From positions 1,488,001 to 1,552,000 of the forward strand of contig NZ_CP011340.1 in NCBI RefSeq assembly GCF_001278075.1: a stretch of 64,000 nt of DNA. The letters run 5' to 3'. Source of the stretch: Streptomyces pristinaespiralis (GTDB taxonomy: Bacteria > Actinomycetota > Actinomycetes > Streptomycetales > Streptomycetaceae). A model generated the notes under the pieces. It was not told where the DNA came from. It saw nothing but the letters and a program-made list of their open reading frames with translations, and did not search any database. Positions 58,742 through 64,000 of the stretch are shown here, one piece after another. The number at the start of each line of letters is the position of its first letter. Within the stretch, counting starts at the first letter, position 1. The translations under genes and the position numbers were made by a program.

Positions 58742-61165
58742 TCAGTCGGCGTGACCGAGTTGCAGGTCGCGCTCGGTGCGTCCGCCGCCGGCGACCTGGA
58801 GCACGGTCGCGACCGGCGGGTAGCCCGACGCGATGACCGTGTACTCGCCCGACGACAGGTCCACGAAGCGGAATGTCCCGTCGGGACCGGTGGTGAGGGT
58901 GTCGACCACGTTGCCGGCCGCGTCCAGCAGGGTCACGCGGGCGTCGTCGACGGGCCGGCCGTCGCCCGCACGCACGGTGCCGCGCAGCACGGCCCCGCCG
59001 GCCAGTTCGATGTCCTGGCGGGTCTCCCGGGACGCCTGCACGCTGACGGGGTGCGCGGCGGGCCGGAAGGCGGGGGCGCTGGCCGCCAGGGTGTACTCCC
59101 CCGCCACCAGTTCGCTGATCACATAGCCGCCCTCGCGCCCGCTGCGGGTGGAGGCCACCACGTCGCCGCGCACGTCGGTGAGGGTGACGGCCGCGTCCCG
59201 TACGGGGCTGCCGTCGGCCGTGACGACGACCCCGGCGAGGCGCCCGGCGCCGCCGAGGACCACGTCGAGGTCGACGGGCCGCTCGCCGACGGTGACCGTG
59301 ACGGCCTGCGGCTGGTGGCCGCCCGCCGCCGCGATCATCACGTACGCCCCCGGGCCGGGTGCGCTCAGCGCGTACCGGCCGTCCTCGCCGCTCGCACCGC
59401 GGCCGATCTGGGTTCCCTGCACGTCGATCAGGGTCAGCGCGGCGCGCGGGACGCTGGTGCCGTCGTGGTGCTGGACGGTGCCGCAGACGGGAACGCCCGA
59501 CGGCTGCGGGGCGGCCGGCTGGGGGGCGGCCGGACGGCCCGCGGCGGGGGCGGGAGCGGGGCGGGCGTGCGGCACGGCGGCGTCGGCGGGGGCGTTGTGG
59601 GACACCAGCGGACTCTCCTTGAGGAAGAAGGCGATGAGCAGGCCGAGGACGAGCACCGGCACGAGGTAGAGGAAGATCCGCGGCATCGCGTCGGCGTAGG
59701 CCCGGACGTACGCGTCGCGCAGCGCGGGCGGCATGGCGTGCACCAGCTGCGGGGTGATGGCGGCCGGGTCGGGCAGGCCCGCGCCGGCCGGGACGCGGTC
59801 GGCGAGCGCGTCGGTGAGCCGGTCCGCGAAGAGCGTGCCGAAGACGGCGGCGCCGACGCTGCCGCCGATCTGCCGGAAGTAGTTGTTGGCGCTGGTCGCG
59901 GTGCCGAGGTCGGCGGGCGGCACGGCGTTCTGCACGGCGAGGATCAGGACCGGCATCACCAGGCCGATGCCGACACCGAGGACCGCCTGCCCGACGCTGT
60001 ACTCGAGCCGGGAGGTGTCGACCTCCAGCCGGGACAGCAGCCACATGCCGACGACGGAGATCGCGCCGCCGAGCACCGGGTAGACCTTGTAGCGGCCGGT
60101 GCGGCTGATGAGCTGGCCGGAGACGATCGAGGCGACGACGATGCCGCCCATCATCGGCAGCATCAGCAGGCCGGACTCGGTGGCGCTGGCGCCGTCGACC
60201 ATCTGGAGGAACGTCGGCAGGTAACTCGCGGCGCCGAAGAGGGCGATGCCGACGACCGCGCCGACGAGCGAGGTGATGTTGAAGACGGAGTCCTTGAACA
60301 GGCGCAGCGGGATGACCGGTTCGGGTGCGTAGTGCTCGACGACGAGGAAGAGCACGGCACTCGCCGCGGCGCCCGCGCCGAGTCCGAGGATCACGCGGGA
60401 GCCCCACGCGTACTCGGTGCCGCCCCAACTGGTGAGCAGCACCAGGCAGGTGGAGGCGGCGGCGAGGAACAGCACGCCGAGGACGTCGAGGCGGGCCCTG
60501 CCCTCGGGCTTCGGGAGCTTGAGGACCACGCTGACGACGACGAGGGTGATCAGCCCGAAGGGGACGTTGAAGTAGAAGCACCAGCGCCAGGAGGCGTGGT
60601 CGGTGAAGAACCCGCCGAGCAGCGGACCTGCGACGGAGGCGAGCCCGAAGGCGGCGCCGATCAGCCCCATGAAGCGGCCGCGTTCGCGGGGCGGCACGAT
60701 GTCCGCGATGATCGCCTGCACGCCGATCATGAGCCCGCCGGCGCCGAGGCCCTGGACCGCGCGGAAGGCGATCAGTTCGTTCATGGTGCGTGACCAGCCG
60801 GCCAGCGCGGAGCCGATGACGAAGACGACGATGGCGAACTGGAAGACGCCCTTGCGGCCGTAGAGGTCGCCGAGTTTGCCGTAGACGGGCAGCCCGATGG
60901 TGGCGGTGAGCAGATACGCGGTGATCGCCCACGACATCCGGTCGAGCCCGTGCAGCTCGCCGACGATCTTGGGGAGCGCGGTGGCGACGATCATCTGCTC
61001 GAGCGCGGCGAGCAGAAGCGCGAGCATCAGGCCCGTGAAGACGAGCCGTACGCGGCGGGGTCCGAGCGGCGCGGGGGCGCTCCCCGCGGCGTGCGGCGGC
61101 GGGTCCGCGGGTCCGGCGGCGGCCGGCGCGGCCTGCTCGTCCTTCACCAGAGTGATGCCGCCCAC
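58742..61165 (-). CDS. DHA2-type MFS exporter fused to three carboxypeptidase-regulatory-like repeats
   Basis: An 807-residue fusion. Residues about 45-550 are a 14-helix DHA2-family MFS drug:H+ antiporter ([70 protein letters not shown]). An Ala/Pro linker follows. Residues about 585-807 are three repeats of about 75 residues of the CarboxypepD_reg/Ig-like type ([60 protein letters not shown]). With 14 helices the repeats would be cytoplasmic, which is unusual. GTG at 61165 has GAGGGGAG upstream; another GTG at 61186 is in frame. Confidence 0.9.
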   Translation of the reverse strand: MGGITLVKDEQAAPAAAGPADPPPHAAGSAPAPLGPRRVRLVFTGLMLALLLAALEQMIVATALPKIVGELHGLDRMSWAITAYLLTATIGLPVYGKLGDLYGRKGVFQFAIVVFVIGSALAGWSRTMNELIAFRAVQGLGAGGLMIGVQAIIADIVPPRERGRFMGLIGAAFGLASVAGPLLGGFFTDHASWRWCFYFNVPFGLITLVVVSVVLKLPKPEGRARLDVLGVLFLAAASTCLVLLTSWGGTEYAWGSRVILGLGAGAAASAVLFLVVEHYAPEPVIPLRLFKDSVFNITSLVGAVVGIALFGAASYLPTFLQMVDGASATESGLLMLPMMGGIVVASIVSGQLISRTGRYKVYPVLGGAISVVGMWLLSRLEVDTSRLEYSVGQAVLGVGIGLVMPVLILAVQNAVPPADLGTATSANNYFRQIGGSVGAAVFGTLFADRLTDALADRVPAGAGLPDPAAITPQLVHAMPPALRDAYVRAYADAMPRIFLYLVPVLVLGLLIAFFLKESPLVSHNAPADAAVPHARPAPAPAAGRPAAPQPAAPQPSGVPVCGTVQHHDGTSVPRAALTLIDVQGTQIGRGASGEDGRYALSAPGPGAYVMIAAAGGHQPQAVTVTVGERPVDLDVVLGGAGRLAGVVVTADGSPVRDAAVTLTDVRGDVVASTRSGREGGYVISELVAGEYTLAASAPAFRPAAHPVSVQASRETRQDIELAGGAVLRGTVRAGDGRPVDDARVTLLDAAGNVVDTLTTGPDGTFRFVDLSSGEYTVIASGYPPVATVLQVAGGGRTERDLQLGHAD

Positions 61166-61378
61166 GTCCTGCTCCCCTCGTCGCACTGCGCGGCGTCATT
61201 CTTCGCATTGCGCACGAAGGGGGAGCAAGTCGGTCACGACCCCGGCCAGGCGTTCGAGAGCCCCCTCAACACGCCCCGCAGAGGGCGCATTTGGGGTGCC
61301 CACCAGCGGCTTTCCTGCCACCCGGCGCGCGCCGGGCGCGCTACCGGGCGACGGGGAAGACCACTCGAACCGGTGAGG

Positions 61379-61822
61379 TTACTTCTCCACGTTCGTGGCG
61401 AGATTGGCGAGCACGGCGTCGTAGATCCGGCCGAGTCCCTTGGGGGCGAAGGTCCTCTCGAAGAAGCCGCCGATGCCGCCCGCGCCGTCCCATACGGTCC
61501 GCACGACGACCCGGGACTTCCCCTCGCCGGCCGGGGTGACCGTCCAGGTGGTGACCATGGAGGAGTTGCGGTCCTTCTCGACCAGTTCCCCGTCCCGCGG
61601 CTCCGTCACCTCGAGCAGGCAGTCCCGGACGCGCTTGCTGGTCGCCTGGAGCTTCCAGTGGACGAGGGTGCCCTCGCCGTCGCCGCCCTCACGGACCTCG
61701 TACTCGCTGAAGTGCTCGGGCAGGAGCTTCGCGCGGGTGTTCTCGTAGTCGGCCACGGCATCGAACACCGTCTCCGCGTCCGCCGCGACGATCCGTTCCG
61801 TGGTGGCTTCGACCTGCGCCAT
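61379..61822 (-). CDS. SRPBCC-family (START-like) protein
   Basis: A 147-residue polyketide cyclase/SRPBCC-fold protein: VEATTERIVAADAETVFDAVADYENTRAKLLPEHFSEYEVREGGDGEGTLVHWKL, LLEVTEPRDGELVEKDRN, VTTWTVTPAGEGKSRVVVRTVWDGAGGIGGFFERTFAPKGLGRIYDAVLANLA. The helix-grip fold binds hydrophobic ligands or modifies polycyclic substrates; ligand unknown. ATG at 61822 with GGAG upstream. It is separated by about 200 bp from the MFS gene downstream on the same strand. Confidence 0.87.
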   Translation of the reverse strand: MAQVEATTERIVAADAETVFDAVADYENTRAKLLPEHFSEYEVREGGDGEGTLVHWKLQATSKRVRDCLLEVTEPRDGELVEKDRNSSMVTTWTVTPAGEGKSRVVVRTVWDGAGGIGGFFERTFAPKGLGRIYDAVLANLATNVEK

Positions 61823-61913
61823 TTCGTTGCTCCTCCAGCACTAGCTCCAGCGGGATGCGGCTAGCCAACCACCTCGGGCCCGGCCCCCCAAATCGCGCTT
61901 GCGGCGATCATGG

Positions 61914-61931
61914 GAACAGGTGTTCTATTCT
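61914..61931 (+). promoter_or_regulatory. LexA-type SOS box and -10 element of the radical SAM gene
   Basis: GAAC-AGGT-GTTC (61914-61925) is a perfect actinobacterial SOS box (GAACN4GTTC). TATTCT (61926-61931) directly adjoins it as a plausible -10 element, so LexA bound here would block the promoter. GAGGAGG before the ATG at 61959 is the ribosome-binding site. Confidence 0.65.
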
Positions 61932-61958
61932 GGGGTCAGTGCGAACGAGGAGGCACCC

Positions 61959-62999
61959 ATGCGCTGGGACAATCTGGCAGAAACCCCCGCATCATCAGGG
62001 AGCGCCGCCCTGTTCGGGACGTCGGCCGTCACCACCCGGACCTTCGACACGCCCGAATTCAGGGGCATCACCTTCCACGAGGTGCGCGCCCGTTCGATCC
62101 TGAACCGGGTGCCCGGGGCCTCCCGGATGCCGTTCGAATGGACGGTGAACCCGTACCGCGGCTGCTCCCACGCCTGCGTGTACTGCTTCGCCCGCAAGAC
62201 CCACAGTTATCTGGACCTCGACACCGGCATCGGCTTCGACTCCCAGATCGTCGTCAAGATCAACGCCCCCGAGCTGCTGCGCCGCCAGCTCGCCTCCCGG
62301 CAGTGGCAGGGGGCGCACATCGCCATGGGCACCAACGTCGACTGCTACCAGCGCGCCGAGGGCCGGTACCGGCTGATGCCCGGCATCATCTCCGCGCTGC
62401 GCGACCACGCGAACCCGTTCTCCATCCTCACCAAGGGCACCCTGATCCTGCGCGACCTGGACCTGCTGCGGCAGGCCGCGGAGGTCACAGAGGTCGGCGT
62501 CTCCGTCTCCGTCGGCTTCACCGACCGGGAACTGTGGCGCACCGTCGAACCCGGCACCCCCTCCCCCGAGCGCCGGCTCGACGCCGTCCGCACCCTCACC
62601 GACCACGGCATCGGCTGCGGTGTCCTGATGGCGCCGGTCATCCCGTTCCTCGGCGACCGTCCGGACCAGCTGCGCGCGACGGTCCGGGCGATCGCCGAAG
62701 CGGGAGCCACCTCCGTCACCCCGCTCGTACTGCACCTGCGGCCGGGTGCCCGCGAGTGGTTCATGGCCTGGCTGCGCGAGCACCACCCTCATCTGGTGGC
62801 ACGGTACGAACGGCTCTACGCCGAGGGCGCCTACGCGCCGAGGTGGTACCAGCGCCGGATCACCCGTCATGTGCACGAGCTGGCCGCCGAGTTCGGCATC
62901 GGCCCGTCCTCCCGGCCCGGCGGACACCGGCGCCTGCCGGTGCGCGGCGAACCGGGGACCGCGCCCGCGGACGAACCCACCCAGCTGACACTGCTCTGA
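61959..62999 (+). CDS. Rv2578c-family radical SAM protein
   Basis: A 346-residue radical SAM protein. The [4Fe-4S] motif C-x3-C-x2-C is Cys69, Cys73 and Cys76 in YRGCSHACVYCFARK. Further matches are IAMGTNVDCYQRAEGRYRLMPGII, FSILTKGTLILRDLDLL and SVGFTDRELWRTVEPGTPSPERRLDAVRTL, the pattern of the SplB-like/Rv2578c group. SplB repairs spore photoproduct; the function of the actinobacterial group is not established. The upstream LexA-type SOS box suggests DNA-damage induction. ATG at 61959 behind GAGGAGG. Confidence 0.92.
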   Translation: MRWDNLAETPASSGSAALFGTSAVTTRTFDTPEFRGITFHEVRARSILNRVPGASRMPFEWTVNPYRGCSHACVYCFARKTHSYLDLDTGIGFDSQIVVKINAPELLRRQLASRQWQGAHIAMGTNVDCYQRAEGRYRLMPGIISALRDHANPFSILTKGTLILRDLDLLRQAAEVTEVGVSVSVGFTDRELWRTVEPGTPSPERRLDAVRTLTDHGIGCGVLMAPVIPFLGDRPDQLRATVRAIAEAGATSVTPLVLHLRPGAREWFMAWLREHHPHLVARYERLYAEGAYAPRWYQRRITRHVHELAAEFGIGPSSRPGGHRRLPVRGEPGTAPADEPTQLTLL

Positions 63000-63094
63000 C
63001 CCCGCCCCTCCGTCGCGGTGACGGATTATTGGTGGCACCGGCGGGAGCCGGCGGGCAGTCTGCGGTGCAGAACGGCGAGGGAGGGCGCGTACCG

Positions 63095-63634
63095 ATGACG
63101 GTGAAGGTGCGGGACATGACCGCCGACGACTGCGAGGCGGTCGCGGCGATCCGGGTGGGCGGGTGGCGCTACGCGTACGCCGGGCTGATGCCCCAGTCGT
63201 ACCTGGACGCCATGAGCGTCGAGGAGGACGCGGTACGCCGCCGCCGGTACCTGGCCGACGGCACCGACGTCACCGACGTGGTCGCCGAGCGGGACGGCGA
63301 CGTGATCGGCTGGGGCTGCTTCGGACCGGCCCGGGACGAGGACGCCCCGCCCGGGACGTGCGAGCTCTACGCCCTCTACGTCCTGCCCGAGCGCATATCC
63401 TCCGGCGTCGGCCACGCGTTGACGGCGGAGCTGACCGGGCGCGCACGGGCGCGAGGCTTCGCGTTGATGCAGCTGTGGGTGCTCAAGGAGAACGCACGCG
63501 CCCGCCGCTTCTACGAGCGGGCCGGATTCCTGCCGGACGGCAGGGAGGAGCCGTTCGAGGTCGACGGCGTCGCCGTCCCCGAAGTGCGCTACGCCCGGTG
63601 GCTGGCCGCCCCTTCGGCGGCCGCGGGGGCCTGA
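63095..63634 (+). CDS. GNAT N-acetyltransferase
   Basis: A 179-residue GNAT protein: VKVRDMTADDCEAVAAIRVGGWRYAYAGLMPQSYLDAMSVEE, WGCFGPARDEDAPPGTCELYALYVLPERISSGVGHALTAELTGRARARGFALMQLWVLKENARARRFYERAGFLPDGREE. The acetyl-CoA-binding loop (ISSGVGHAL) and the N-x2-A-R-R-F-Y-E-R-x-G-F signature are clear. The substrate is probably a small molecule; unknown. ATG at 63095 with GGGAGGG upstream, about 95 bp after the radical SAM gene on the same strand. Confidence 0.92.
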   Translation: MTVKVRDMTADDCEAVAAIRVGGWRYAYAGLMPQSYLDAMSVEEDAVRRRRYLADGTDVTDVVAERDGDVIGWGCFGPARDEDAPPGTCELYALYVLPERISSGVGHALTAELTGRARARGFALMQLWVLKENARARRFYERAGFLPDGREEPFEVDGVAVPEVRYARWLAAPSAAAGA

Positions 63635-63637
63635 GTC

Positions 63638-63656
63638 GTTTGCACTTTCGGCAAAC
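63638..63656. promoter_or_regulatory. Inverted repeat upstream of a small unknown gene
   Basis: GTTTGC-ACTTTCG-GCAAAC is a perfect 6-bp inverted repeat with a 7-bp centre, lying in an AT-rich stretch (63636-63668) that stands out from its surroundings, about 55 bp upstream of the ATG at 63710. It looks like a transcription-factor operator. Confidence 0.5.
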
Positions 63657-63709
63657 AACTTTGTCCGATCACCGCGGGTGGGAGCACCCTGGTGGCGGAG
63701 GTGGTCACG

Positions 63710-63967
63710 ATGACCCGAAATTCCCGGCCCGGCGGTGGTGACCGGCACGAAGCGGCGACGGCCGACGGCGGCCCGACGGGGGCCGCGGGCGATCTCGCCT
63801 TCCCGCACGAGAACACGCACGCGCCCGCCACCACCGGGGCGAACGGCGCCGCTCCCCTCACCGACAGGCCCAGCGGCGCCGTACGGGCCCCTCACGACCC
63901 CTTCTCCCCCGAGTCGGAGGCCCGGGTGTGCGAGTTGATCATGGGCGACCGTCGCCACGGCCTGTGA
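63710..63967 (+). CDS. Small hydrophilic protein of unknown function
   Basis: An 85-residue protein with a disordered, Gly/Ala/His/Asp-rich body and a C-terminal helix (PESEARVCELIMGDRRHGL) with one cysteine. The ATG at 63710 follows GGAGG at 8 nt; an in-frame GTG at 63692 is also possible. It has no recognised domain. An AT-rich palindrome precedes it, so it is probably regulated by a dedicated DNA-binding protein, perhaps encoded beyond the window. Confidence 0.6.
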   Translation: MTRNSRPGGGDRHEAATADGGPTGAAGDLAFPHENTHAPATTGANGAAPLTDRPSGAVRAPHDPFSPESEARVCELIMGDRRHGL

Positions 63968-64000
63968 CCTACGGCCACGAGTCGTCCGGGCCGGGGGCCC

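Noticed and set aside
56225..60793. Very long plus-strand open frame (over 1500 codons) opposite the SpoIIE and MFS genes
   Set aside because: It is antisense to two genes with clear domains, has low-complexity His/Gly/Arg composition without any motif, and is the usual GC-rich shadow of Streptomyces coding DNA.
1..64000. A secondary-metabolite biosynthetic cluster
   Set aside because: Single methyltransferases, a ligase, an SRPBCC protein and an exporter occur, but they are scattered on both strands with no PKS, NRPS, terpene or RiPP core gene.

Overview
This is a chromosomal window from a high-GC actinomycete, most likely a Streptomyces. The base composition, frequent GTG/TTG starts, an SsgA-like sporulation protein, a SpoIIE-type phosphatase with PAS, GAF and HATPase modules, several short-leader or leaderless promoters, and a Tat-type secreted protein all point that way. 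I see no tRNA, rRNA, CRISPR array, insertion sequence or prophage. Most of the window is ordinary chromosome; the accessory-looking part is 2.1-10.4 kb.

1-10.4 kb: the 3' end of an isocitrate lyase/PEP mutase-family gene, a thioredoxin-like [2Fe-2S] protein and an SBF-type symporter come first. They are followed by a compact four-gene minus-strand operon (10387 to 2111) encoding a Trypco1 protein, a trypsin-like protease with a VMAP-C tail (split by an apparent one-base frameshift), a MoxR-type AAA+ ATPase, and a 1629-residue protein joining a SAV_2336/vWA-like region to a tubulin/FtsZ-like GTPase domain. This is a VMAP-type NTP-dependent conflict system and the most unusual system here.

10.6-25 kb: LysR regulator, acyl-CoA ligase, secreted polysaccharide-lyase-like protein, aldo/keto reductase, ricin-type lectin, an AraC regulator followed by a methyltransferase, a second methyltransferase, pterin dehydratase, FBP zinc-finger protein, ATP-dependent DNA ligase, secreted PI-PLC-like protein, SsgA-like protein and an XRE/MmyB regulator.

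25-42.5 kb: Rid-family protein, FG-GAP lipoprotein, alcohol dehydrogenase, APC permease, membrane-anchored phosphodiesterase, MBL-fold hydrolase coupled to a DedA-like protein, an aminotransferase-fold protein with no lysine at all, PAP2/diacylglycerol-kinase fusion, tyrosine phosphatase, methyltransferase, VOC, DinB and GNAT proteins, then a GntR regulator and adenosine deaminase sharing a 13-bp putative operator.

42.5-55 kb: a coupled peptidase operon (M55, M20, S9, S66), a coupled ddaH-rocD arginine/ornithine operon whose leader can fold over the ddaH ribosome-binding site, an Lrp/AsnC regulator, and a three-gene membrane operon combining periplasmic-binding-protein-like and vWA domains without any transporter.

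55-64 kb: a membrane-anchored protein of unknown function, the SpoIIE phosphatase, an MFS exporter fused to three carboxypeptidase-regulatory-like repeats, an SRPBCC protein, a radical SAM protein behind a LexA-type SOS box, a GNAT acetyltransferase and a small unknown protein.
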